From contig CP042428.1 in assembly GCA_024207135.1 (NCBI GenBank), positions 1,798,001 to 1,862,000 on the forward strand: a stretch of DNA of 64,000 nucleotides, read 5' to 3'. This DNA is from Arthrobacter sp. C2. GTDB lineage: Bacteria > Actinomycetota > Actinomycetes > Actinomycetales > Micrococcaceae. Position numbers and translations under genes: made by a program. Shown piece by piece: positions 26,341 through 33,397 of this stretch; the stretch's first letter is position 1, and every line of letters begins with the position of its first letter. The notes under the pieces were generated by a model. It was given only the letters and a program-made list of their open reading frames with translations, had not been told where the DNA came from and searched no databases.

Positions 26341-27231
26341 ATGGTGGCTACGATTGCCCAGTGGGTGGCGGGGGCACGCCTGCGCACCCTGCCCATTGTG
26401 ATTGCCCCGGTGGTCATCGGAACCGCGGCCGCCGTGGACACCACGGGAAAGCTCGCCTGGCTCGAAGCCGTCCTGGCCCTGGTGGTGGGCCTGTTGCTGC
26501 AGGTCGGGGTGAACTACTCCAACGACTACTCCGACGGGATCCGCGGCACCGATGACGTTCGCGTGGGCCCGCTGCGGCTGACCGGCTCCGGCCTGGCCAA
26601 GCCGGCCACGGTCCGCAACGCCGCCTTCGCCTGCTTCGGGCTGGCCGGCATCGTCGGCGCATTCCTCGTGGTGTACACCGGATCCTGGCCGCTGCTGCTC
26701 GTTGGCGTAGCGGCCATCATCGCGGCATGGGGCTACACCGGCGGCAAGAACCCCTACGGCTACCGGGGGCTGGGCGAGGTGTTCGTCTTCATCTTCTTCG
26801 GCCTCGTGGCCACCCTGGGCACCGCCTACACCCAGGCCCACCAGCTCACCCTGCCGGCCTACATCGGCGCCGTGGGCACCGGACTCATCGCCACCGCCCT
26901 GCTGATGGCCAACAACATCCGCGACATCCCCACCGACAAGGACGTCGGCAAGATGACCCTGGCCGTGCGGCTGGGCGACGAGGCGGCACGCATCAGCTAC
27001 GTGATGATGCTGGCCGTGGCGATCCTGCTGCCGCTGGTGCTGGTGTCCACCCATCCGTGGATGTGGCTGATCCTGCTCACCGCGTTGCTGGGCGGCACGC
27101 CGAGCTGGACCGTGCTGCGCAGGCACGAGCCCGGCGCCCTGATCCCGGTGCTCAAGCAGACCGGCATCATCAACCTTGCCTACGCCGCGTTGTTCACCGT
27201 GGCGATCGTGATGGACAAGGCCTTGGCCTAG
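26341..27231 (+). CDS. menA: 1,4-dihydroxy-2-naphthoate polyprenyltransferase
   Basis: 296 residues from ATG 26341, with GAGAGGA directly upstream; the frame is open 13 codons further. UbiA-type membrane prenyltransferase with about nine hydrophobic helices. The first aspartate-rich motif is NYSNDYSDGIRGTDD and the second NNIRDIPTDKDVGK, together binding the prenyl diphosphate and Mg2+. LRTLPIVIAPVVIGTAAA is the usual MenA start. It attaches the isoprenoid chain to dihydroxynaphthoate in the membrane. Its TAG stop is part of the CTAG target duplication of an adjacent IS remnant, so the insertion left the protein intact but removed the original downstream flank. Confidence 0.93.
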   Translation: MVATIAQWVAGARLRTLPIVIAPVVIGTAAAVDTTGKLAWLEAVLALVVGLLLQVGVNYSNDYSDGIRGTDDVRVGPLRLTGSGLAKPATVRNAAFACFGLAGIVGAFLVVYTGSWPLLLVGVAAIIAAWGYTGGKNPYGYRGLGEVFVFIFFGLVATLGTAYTQAHQLTLPAYIGAVGTGLIATALLMANNIRDIPTDKDVGKMTLAVRLGDEAARISYVMMLAVAILLPLVLVSTHPWMWLILLTALLGGTPSWTVLRRHEPGALIPVLKQTGIINLAYAALFTVAIVMDKALA

Positions 27232-27991
27232 GGAGCGTCTCCTATTTACTTGCTGACTGTTCGGTTTGGCGGGATTAACGGGTGAATTCCCGTTTCGCCC
27301 GCTTCTCCGATGCCCAGTGGGAGCTAATCGCCCCGTTCATGCCCGATTCCGCGGACCGATCGACGGGGAGGTGTCCGTGGACACCACGATGAACCGTGCC
27401 CACTGGCACGGCAGCAACCTCCCGCGCCTTACTGGGGGACCTGCCGGATGACAAGAATCTTCTCGAAGAGCCCCCTGACCACGCCATCGGCACGTCCTGC
27501 AGGGGGCTTACTACCCAGATCCACTCCCTGGTAGACGGCAAGCAGCGCCCGCTGGTGATGATGCTCGGGCCCGGGCAGGCCGGTGATTCCCCGATGCCAG
27601 AAAACCTCATGGACGCCCCGAAGGTCAAGAACCCGGCCACAGGGACGCCCCAAAGGCGCCCGGCCCGGGCGATGGCCGACAATGCCTACTCCTCCAAGGG
27701 CAACAGGAAATACCTGCGCGAGCGCGGCATCCAATGCGTGACCCCCGAAAAGGACCACCAGAAGTCCAACCGAAAGCGCGAGGACTCCGCCGGCGGAATG
27801 CCGGTCACCGAGGACAAGGAAGCCCACAGGGGTCGCAACGTCGTCGAGCGCCGCTTCAACGCCCTGAAGCAGTAGCGCGGCATGGCGACGCACTATGAGA
27901 ACCTCGCCCTGGCCTACCGCTCGGCCGTGGTGCTCCACGCGGTGGTCATCTGGAGCACCAGCCTCGAGAAATCACCATTGGGAGACACGCT
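27232..27991 (+). mobile_element. Decayed IS5-type (IS427-group-like) insertion sequence
   Basis: A 760-bp element flanked by direct repeats CTAG (27228-27231 and 27992-27995), which fits the 4-bp YTAR target preference of the IS427 group. The ends are imperfect inverted repeats: GGAGCGTCTCC on the left and, read inward from the right, AGCGTGTCTCC. Inside are two blocks of an IS5-type transposase in different frames with an internal deletion. Autonomous elements of this group are somewhat longer (roughly 0.8-0.9 kb), so it is a dead remnant. Confidence 0.82.
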
Positions 27992-27995
27992 CTAG
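27282..27995 (+). pseudogene. Broken IS5-type transposase
   Basis: The N-terminal block (RFARFSDAQWELIAPFMPDS) begins at GTG 27282 and runs out of frame after about 35 codons. The middle block appears in another frame as DGEVSVDTTMNRAHWHGSNL. The catalytic block appears in a third part as RGLTTQIHSLVDGKQRPLV, ADNAYSSKGNRKYLRERGI and VVERRFNALKQ. There a TAG replaces the tryptophan usually found after KQ, and the frame then continues RGMATHYENLALAYRSAV to the end. Frameshift, deletion and nonsense change together show it is inactive. Confidence 0.85.
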
Positions 27996-28400
27996 CACCG
28001 AAAACGGCCCGGCATCGCCTTCTTGGCGTGCCAGAAGGTCATTCAATGATTCAGGTAACGCTCCTTCCCATAAGAACTGACTGCGATCAGCGTGGAGCAA
28101 CGGTGGTGGGAACGGTAGGGCGCAGGGTTTGATCGCAGCTCACCAGACCCTTTCCTTCTTCGTGTTGGAATTGCCGGATTCAGCACTACAACTTGAACCC
28201 CTGCCTTCAGTTGGCCCATGGCAATCGCTTCAGAACGAGGACGTGCCCAATCCGTTCACTGATAGCGAAAACCATTAAACGTTCGGTCAATTTATCCAAA
28301 AACTAGAGATTTTCTGGCGCCTGTGCCCTATCGTGAACCGTGAGGATGGTCTCGCTGTCATCTTTGGCCCTCTTAGGTTTCCAAAAAAGGACTTCTCACC
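27996..28400. other. Intergenic region upstream of the SipW operon
   Basis: 405 bases without a gene, lower in GC than the genes around it. It presumably contains the promoter of the five-gene export operon. A 14-base element resembling the paaZ-upstream palindrome lies at 28276-28289. AAGGA nine bases before the first ATG is a good ribosome site. Confidence 0.6.
28276..28289 (+). promoter_or_regulatory. Palindrome-like element upstream of the SipW operon
   Basis: TAAACGTTCGGTCA matches 12 of 14 positions of the element before paaZ and lies about 110 bases upstream of the first exported-protein gene. It may be a site for a TetR-type regulator or a chance match. Confidence 0.3.
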
Positions 28401-29003
28401 ATGACTGATACAACTTCCCCCACAAAATCCCGCGGCAAATTCCGCGCCATCCTCGCAGGCGGACTGGTGCTTGGCGTCGGGGCAGCCGTCGTCTTGGCGG
28501 CATGGAATGATTCCGAATTCGCCATCGGCACCTTCGGGGCAGGCTCCTTCAACATGGAGGGAAGCACCGATGGGGCAGCCTTCGCGGAGCACGCTACAGC
28601 CGATGCCGCGGGAGCCCTGACCTTTACAGTTGATCCGGAGAACCTCGCACCCGGAGACGCCGTGTATGCCCCATTCGCCGCGCGCTTGGATGGCGAGACA
28701 ACCACTGATGCCAACGTCGTCGTCGGCCCACAAGTGACGACGGGGAACGTGACCGGCTTGACCTACGAACTCATTGCCACGGAAGTTTTCGGGTGCGATG
28801 CGGACTCGACCGGGGATCCGCTTGTCCCCGCCGGCACTGCCTTGGGAACAACCCCCGACGAGGTGAGTTTCGACCTCATCCAGGGAGCCGATCCCGCGCC
28901 CGGTACGCCGGTGAATCTCTGTTTCAAGGTCACGGCCGGCGACACGCTTACCCAGGGTCAAACCGCGTCGACCACCTGGTCCTTTGTCGCCGAATCCCAG
29001 TAG
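28401..29003 (+). CDS. Exported protein with SipW-dependent (TasA/camelysin-like) signal, 1
   Basis: 200 residues. After a basic start (SPTKSRGKFRA) comes a hydrophobic segment, ILAGGLVLGVGAAVVLAAWN, then DSEFAIGTFGAGSFNMEG. The order hydrophobic core - AxW(N/T/S)D - xFxxGTF is the pattern of proteins processed by SipW-type signal peptidases (TasA, camelysin). The mature part of about 165 residues is Thr/Ala/Gly-rich, acidic and predicted beta-sheet, with only two cysteines (GCDADS and NLCFKV). It is the first of five genes packed with gaps of four bases or less. Likely a secreted fibre or matrix subunit by analogy with TasA; assembly is inference. Confidence 0.8.
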   Translation: MTDTTSPTKSRGKFRAILAGGLVLGVGAAVVLAAWNDSEFAIGTFGAGSFNMEGSTDGAAFAEHATADAAGALTFTVDPENLAPGDAVYAPFAARLDGETTTDANVVVGPQVTTGNVTGLTYELIATEVFGCDADSTGDPLVPAGTALGTTPDEVSFDLIQGADPAPGTPVNLCFKVTAGDTLTQGQTASTTWSFVAESQ

Positions 29004-29006
29004 TCC

Positions 29007-29651
29007 GTGACTCCTCAACCCGCTGAGCGCCCCTCCACGTCCGCCCGCATCAAGGCAGTGCTCGCTGGCGCATTGGTGCTGGGCGTGGGCGGGTCGATGA
29101 CGGTCGCGGCGTGGACCGACGACATTTACGCCCAGGGCAGCTTCGGCACCAGTGTCTTCGACGTCGAATCGAACGTTTCCAAGCCTTACTCCGTCGCTGG
29201 ACCCTGGAGCGACGCGGCAACACCCCCCGGATCCACATTGGTCTTCAACGCCGCGGCCATGTCACCAACCGTGTCCTTCTATGCACCGATTGCGATCCGG
29301 ACGAAAACGAATTCCACCTCAGGGACCGTCACCTTGCCGGCACCCACCCTCACCGGATCGAGCCCACTAACAGGGGCCATGCAGTACCGAGCCGTGCGCT
29401 CGGACACCTGTTCGGTCGCTGCCTTCACCGCCGGCGCGGTTTATGTGGTCGGCAATGCGACCACCTACAGTCCGCTGGCGACAGGGCAGAATACCGGCGT
29501 CACCAATACCCTGGCCGCGGCAACATCCACCGCCGCCGGCGTTCCCACCCAGTTCTGCCTCGAAGTGAGGCTGCCCAGCGGGGCGGCAAACACCTTGCAG
29601 GGACAGACCGCGGTAGCGACCTGGCAATTCACGTCCGTCTCGAATGAATGA
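29007..29651 (+). CDS. Exported protein with SipW-dependent (TasA/camelysin-like) signal, 2
   Basis: 214 residues from GTG 29007, three bases after the preceding stop, with no Shine-Dalgarno of its own, so translation is probably coupled. RIKAVLAGALVLGVGGSMTV then AAWTDDIYAQGSFGTSVFDV repeats the signal layout of the first gene, and the two are evident paralogues at the N-terminus. The mature region is Ser/Thr/Ala-rich and contains TVSFYAPIAIRTKTN, comparable to YAPFAARLD in gene 1, plus two cysteines (SDTCSV and QFCLEV) spaced as in gene 1. A second subunit of the same structure is likely. Confidence 0.8.
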   Translation: MTPQPAERPSTSARIKAVLAGALVLGVGGSMTVAAWTDDIYAQGSFGTSVFDVESNVSKPYSVAGPWSDAATPPGSTLVFNAAAMSPTVSFYAPIAIRTKTNSTSGTVTLPAPTLTGSSPLTGAMQYRAVRSDTCSVAAFTAGAVYVVGNATTYSPLATGQNTGVTNTLAAATSTAAGVPTQFCLEVRLPSGAANTLQGQTAVATWQFTSVSNE

Positions 29652-30193
29652 TGACTGAGCCCCCGACACCGCGCCCCGCGTCGCCCAGGCGCGCCATGGC
29701 GATGGTGCGGGCCACGCTACTGAACCTTGCCGCCGCCGGTGGCGCGCTTTGCATTGTCGCTGTCATCTGTGCGTTGCTGTTCGACATCACCTTGATCTTG
29801 TTCAAGACCGGGTCGATGTCGCCGACCATCCCGGCAGGATCGGTGGCCGTCGTTCGCCAGATTCCGGCCAGCGAGGTCGAGGTCGGGGACATCCTTACCG
29901 TCGACCGGCCCGGCTTGCTCCCTGTCACCCACCGCGTCCAGAGCGTGGAAGACACGGGAAACAACCAGCGGGTGATCACGATGAAGGGCGACGCGAATTC
30001 TTCGCCGGATCCGGTGCCGTACACCATCAGCGATGCCCGGCTGGTGATGGGGTCGGTCCCCGGGCTTGCCTATCCGTTGGCCTCGATGTCGAACCCGGTG
30101 GGGCTGGGAGCGATCACGATCGCCGTCGCAGCCCTGGTGACTTGGGTGCTCTGGCCCCGCTCCGAGCGCTCAACCCGGAAGGAACGAGGATAG
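29648..30193 (+). CDS. sipW: SipW/ER-type signal peptidase I
   Basis: 181 residues. A membrane anchor (LLNLAAAGGALCIVAVICAL) precedes KTGSMSPTIPAGSVAVV, with the catalytic serine at S56 in SMSPT. In place of the lysine of ordinary bacterial signal peptidases the protein has LLPVTHRVQSV with H95, the Ser/His arrangement of SipW, archaeal and ER signal peptidases. MKGDANSSPDPVP supplies the conserved aspartate. A second hydrophobic span near the C-terminus (LGAITIAVAALVTWVLW) completes the SipW layout. It overlaps the preceding gene by four bases. It should cleave the signals of the neighbouring TasA-like proteins outside the general Lep route. Confidence 0.92.
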   Translation: MMTEPPTPRPASPRRAMAMVRATLLNLAAAGGALCIVAVICALLFDITLILFKTGSMSPTIPAGSVAVVRQIPASEVEVGDILTVDRPGLLPVTHRVQSVEDTGNNQRVITMKGDANSSPDPVPYTISDARLVMGSVPGLAYPLASMSNPVGLGAITIAVAALVTWVLWPRSERSTRKERG

Positions 30194-30197
30194 CAAC

Positions 30198-30914
30198 ATG
30201 CGGCGTCACAGTTTTATCGGACCAGCCGCAGTCGCGGCTGCCGCCCTCGGCCTCACTGGGCTGGCTGCTTCCGGCGCCCACGCTGCCGAGAAGTCCCTGG
30301 ACCTGCACGAAGAGTCCCGGAACACCTTTGTCCTGGTCCCCGGTGAAACGGCCTTGTGGCCGCTGGGAGTTAGAACGCGGGCCCCTGACATCAGCACGCT
30401 ACGGATGACCTTGGAATCTGATGGCCGCGTGGCCACCGTCACCCCTGAATTCGTCCAGGCACTCACCATTGGCGTGCAAGCCTGTTCCGAGCCCTGGCAG
30501 GATGCAGTCTGCCCGACCGGGGCGCGCACCTTGGTGAAACAAGGACCCCTTGACCACTCGGGAACACGAACCGCCAACCTCGCCACGGGCGGTGGCAAGA
30601 TCCCGGAAGAGGTCCATCTCCTGACCGGAGTCACGCTGGCGAAAGGTGCGCCGAAGTCGGTGCAGGGATCCTCAATCACCTTGCGGGTGGGCGTCCATGC
30701 CCACGGACCGGACAGCGGCGACAGTCCAGACCGTGGAGCCGGAGACCCTCAGGGAGACGGCAGCGCCACCCCCAACGACAGCCATGGATCGCTGCCCAAC
30801 ACCGGCGTGGATATCGCTCTCTATGGCCTCCTGGGCCTGGCGGCCGTTCTGGCTGGCATGGCGCTGAGTCGCTGGAAGAAAGCCTACACACGGCGTCAAG
30901 AGCCGCCCGGATGA
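30198..30914 (+). CDS. LPXTG cell-wall-anchored protein (LPNTG)
   Basis: 238 residues. The N-terminal signal (FIGPAAVAAAALGLTGLAAS then GAHAAEKS) is a conventional Sec type, unlike its neighbours. The C-terminus has a textbook sortase signal: LPNTG at residues 199-203, a hydrophobic helix ALYGLLGLAAVLAGMAL and a basic tail RWKKAYTRR. Between lies a beta-rich domain of about 130 residues with two cysteines (VQACSEPW and AVCPTG) and a disordered Gly/Asp/Pro spacer. Sortase should link it to peptidoglycan, so it may anchor the fibre made by the co-transcribed proteins. No sortase gene is in the window. Confidence 0.85.
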   Translation: MRRHSFIGPAAVAAAALGLTGLAASGAHAAEKSLDLHEESRNTFVLVPGETALWPLGVRTRAPDISTLRMTLESDGRVATVTPEFVQALTIGVQACSEPWQDAVCPTGARTLVKQGPLDHSGTRTANLATGGGKIPEEVHLLTGVTLAKGAPKSVQGSSITLRVGVHAHGPDSGDSPDRGAGDPQGDGSATPNDSHGSLPNTGVDIALYGLLGLAAVLAGMALSRWKKAYTRRQEPPG

Positions 30915-31447
30915 ACAAGCACATGATGTCGTCGGGATTGGAGCGTCCCTCCCTGACCAAGGCCGCGGTCGCCCTCACGGGACTGGCGCTGCTGGGTGCC
31001 GTCCTCGTTTCCTCCACCCCCACCCTCGCAGTCTGGTCGGATTCAACACACCACCAGGGAACCATGGGGGCAAAGGTCCCCACTCCCACCGGGACATGCA
31101 CCCACACTGGCACGAACATTGACCGGCGCTTTGTCTTTACCTGGAAAATCCCGGCCGATAGCGGCCATATCCTTGCGAATGTCCAGTTCCTGCGCAGCAC
31201 CTCCCTGACGAACCCGACACTGATCGAGCTGCCTCCGGCCGCCTATTCATCGACCGGCCCGAATGCCAGCGCAGAGTACACCACCACCATCAACGCCAGT
31301 ACATCCGGACGATACTTCGAAGGCATGTACAGCAATACGGAAACCTTTCTGCTTGGTCTACGCACTACCGCAGACGGATGGACTTCGGAGCCCCTTACGG
31401 TGAGCGCCAGCCTGCACCCAAACACTCAGGGATCCTGTGGGGGCTAA
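30911..31447 (+). CDS. Exported protein with SipW-type signal, 3
   Basis: 178 residues, overlapping the LPNTG gene by four bases. A hydrophobic segment (AAVALTGLALLGAVLVSS) leads to TPTLAVWSDSTHHQGTMGAK, again AVWSD followed by a short spacer and a QG/TMG turn as in the other two exported proteins. The mature part of about 130 residues looks like an immunoglobulin-like or fibronectin-like beta domain (FVFTWKIPADSG, RYFEGMYSNTETFLLGLRT) and ends CGG. The cysteine at GTCTHTG could pair with the C-terminal one. It has no wall anchor. Possibly a tip or capping subunit; that is speculation. Confidence 0.75.
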   Translation: MNKHMMSSGLERPSLTKAAVALTGLALLGAVLVSSTPTLAVWSDSTHHQGTMGAKVPTPTGTCTHTGTNIDRRFVFTWKIPADSGHILANVQFLRSTSLTNPTLIELPPAAYSSTGPNASAEYTTTINASTSGRYFEGMYSNTETFLLGLRTTADGWTSEPLTVSASLHPNTQGSCGG

Positions 31448-32709
31448 CCAAACCACGCCGGAACCTATTTCTGCTTTCTGCGTGTTGTCCTGAATACACC
31501 GTCAGGCATTCCAGTGGTGGTTGATCGACGGGTCACTTGCACCCTTTGAGCTGGAGTGAAAGCTTCAGGATGTGGTGTTGACAGGATCGCTGCACTGTCA
31601 AGAACCCTCAAATTGCGCACGCCCACTGCAATCGACGGATCGAACTTGACGTTGTCCCGGAGTTCGACATATTCCGCGCATTGTCCGAAAAGAAGCAGAC
31701 GCGCGCCAATGGTCCACGGCGAATCAACGAAAGTCAGCGGAAACCCGTTCTGCCTCCGGTGACAAGTCGGTGCGGCCTGCGTTGGTATCGAGTCGGGCGC
31801 CCAAGACCGTCTCTGAATCCAGCAAAGTTCACCCCCAAATTTCGGGAGGGCCCGACCGGTTCCCTGCTGCAAAAGAAGACGCGGAACATGTAATCCGTGC
31901 TTGGGATGAATGATGAAAATCAAAGAATGCAGGTTTGCTCGTCGGCACCATCCAAACGACCCCTTCACGCGCCGATGACCAGCGTACTGACGGGCTGTCC
32001 AAGTCCGACCCATGACTACTCCGACACGAAAATCGACCTGTCCGAGATGCTAATCCGCGACCAGGTGAGTACGTTCATCGCCACGGTCTCCGGCGGTTCC
32101 ATGGAAGGCGCGGGGATTTCCGACGGCGAAGATCTGATCGTGGATCGATCCGCCAAACCCCGCGATGGGCATGTGGTCATTACAGCGAGAGACCGCGGGA
32201 TGACGTTGGGGGTGTGGCCACGGTATGTTTGCACCGACAACATACGCGCTATGGCATCGGACACACGATTCCGCAGTGCTGCGGCCGAGCCTGTCACACG
32301 GGATAACTCAGGACATCGACACCAGGCGGAGCGCCAAGTGAAGCCAAGGCGAGCACCGGATGAGAACGCGGGCTTCCATATGGTCTTCAACGATCCGAAA
32401 TACTCGGCTGGTCCCGTCAATGAATCCCTGGACGGTGGCGGTGGATGATGTCCTCGATCATCAGCCGGTGGCTCCTGAGCACACGTCCGGGCTTTCCTTT
32501 GGAGAATGCTACAGCGGGGCAAACAGGTTCCAATGGGCATCTCGAAAGAACGTAACGGGATATCACCCGGCGATCGCGACGGGCGCGGTTCTCCCGAATT
32601 GGGATTCATTTCCTAGGCAACCCGAGGGTGATTCACCCGGGTCGAACCAAGAGGCCGGGCCTCATAAGTGACTTCGAACCGGTGATTTTTCCTTGCCCGG
32701 CCTTAGCCT
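31448..32709. other. Decayed region with no intact gene
   Basis: About 1.26 kb between the SipW operon and a minus-strand membrane-protein gene. GC is lower and coding bias is weak in all frames. The only recognisable coding content is the umuD-like fragment at 31976-32215. Open frames on the minus strand (31465-32013 and 32016-32609) and plus strand (32360-32671) lack ribosome sites and recognisable domains. The stretch looks like an eroded insertion. Confidence 0.6.
31976..32215 (+). pseudogene. umuD-like (LexA/S24 peptidase) fragment
   Basis: Eighty codons read as UmuD: CPSPTHDYSDTKIDLSEML, IRDQVSTFIATVSGGSMEGA (nucleophile serine at codon 42 in GGSMEG) and GISDGEDLIVDRSAKPRDGH. The family's catalytic lysine, expected in the DGELTVKR-like strand, is replaced by RDRGMTLGV, and from there the similarity stops although the frame stays open to 32448. 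No umuC follows. The fragment therefore cannot be a working SOS mutasome subunit. It is probably a remnant of a umuDC pair or of a mobile element. Confidence 0.7.
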
Positions 32710-33177
32710 TCACGCCCAGGTCGTTGGCCGGCGGTATCTTCCGCGTCGCCTGAAGGCCAAGGCACGGCCCGCTGCTGCACAGGCGCCCAGCAGTGTGCAA
32801 AACCAGAACAGCGCCATCGATCCCACGGTAGGCCACAACCCGATGCCCGGAAGCAGCGCGAAGACGACCAGGAATGCCACGACGTGCACCCATGGCACTT
32901 GCACCCTGCGCAGGACCAGATCCAGCAGCACGGCCAGTGGAAGCCCGACGAATATCGCCACGAGGATGCTGATGCCGGCAAAAATCGACCATACCCAAAG
33001 GTAGCCGTCGTAGGCGGCGAGGGACTCTTCCACCCAACCCGCCTCGGCAAACACCGCGAGCACGAGCGTGAAGCCCAGCCACAACCCCAGCGTCGACAGC
33101 CAGCCCTTGGTGATCGCGAACCCATCGAGGGCGCGCGCCTCCGGGGTCCTCCGGTGCCTTAGTTGCGTGGTGTCCAT
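32710..33177 (-). CDS. Small multi-spanning membrane protein, function unknown
   Basis: 155 residues from ATG 33177, with GCAGGAC upstream. Four hydrophobic helices are visible: LGLWLGFTLVLAVFAEAG, YLWVWSIFAGISILVAIFVG, VPWVHVVAFLVVFALLPGIG and VGSMALFWFCTLLGACAAAG. The N-terminus is basic (LRHRRTPEARA) and the C-terminus ends in RRRGRYRR, so both ends are probably cytoplasmic. No family is recognised. It stands alone between the decayed region and the large oxidoreductase gene. Confidence 0.6.
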   Translation of the reverse strand: MDTTQLRHRRTPEARALDGFAITKGWLSTLGLWLGFTLVLAVFAEAGWVEESLAAYDGYLWVWSIFAGISILVAIFVGLPLAVLLDLVLRRVQVPWVHVVAFLVVFALLPGIGLWPTVGSMALFWFCTLLGACAAAGRALAFRRRGRYRRPTTWA

Positions 33178-33397
33178 CAAGGTCCTGCCCTTCGAAATCC
33201 CCGTGGCGCAGTAACCCCGCCGGTGCCGAGGGGCTTCCCGCCTGGCGTTGGCCCCATCCTATCCTCGCTAGTCTCCGGAGCGTGGCGACGGGGCCGGGCA
33301 ACCGCAGAATCATGCTTGGCCATGGCGCTGGCGGTTCCGGCGCGGCTCCCGCCGTTCGGCTCGACGCCGGTGGACCGGACGCCGTGTCGGAACCGCG

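Noticed and set aside
31465-32013. 182-codon minus-strand frame in the decayed region
   Set aside because: No ribosome site, no family resemblance and it overlaps the umuD remnant; probably a chance frame in lower-GC DNA.
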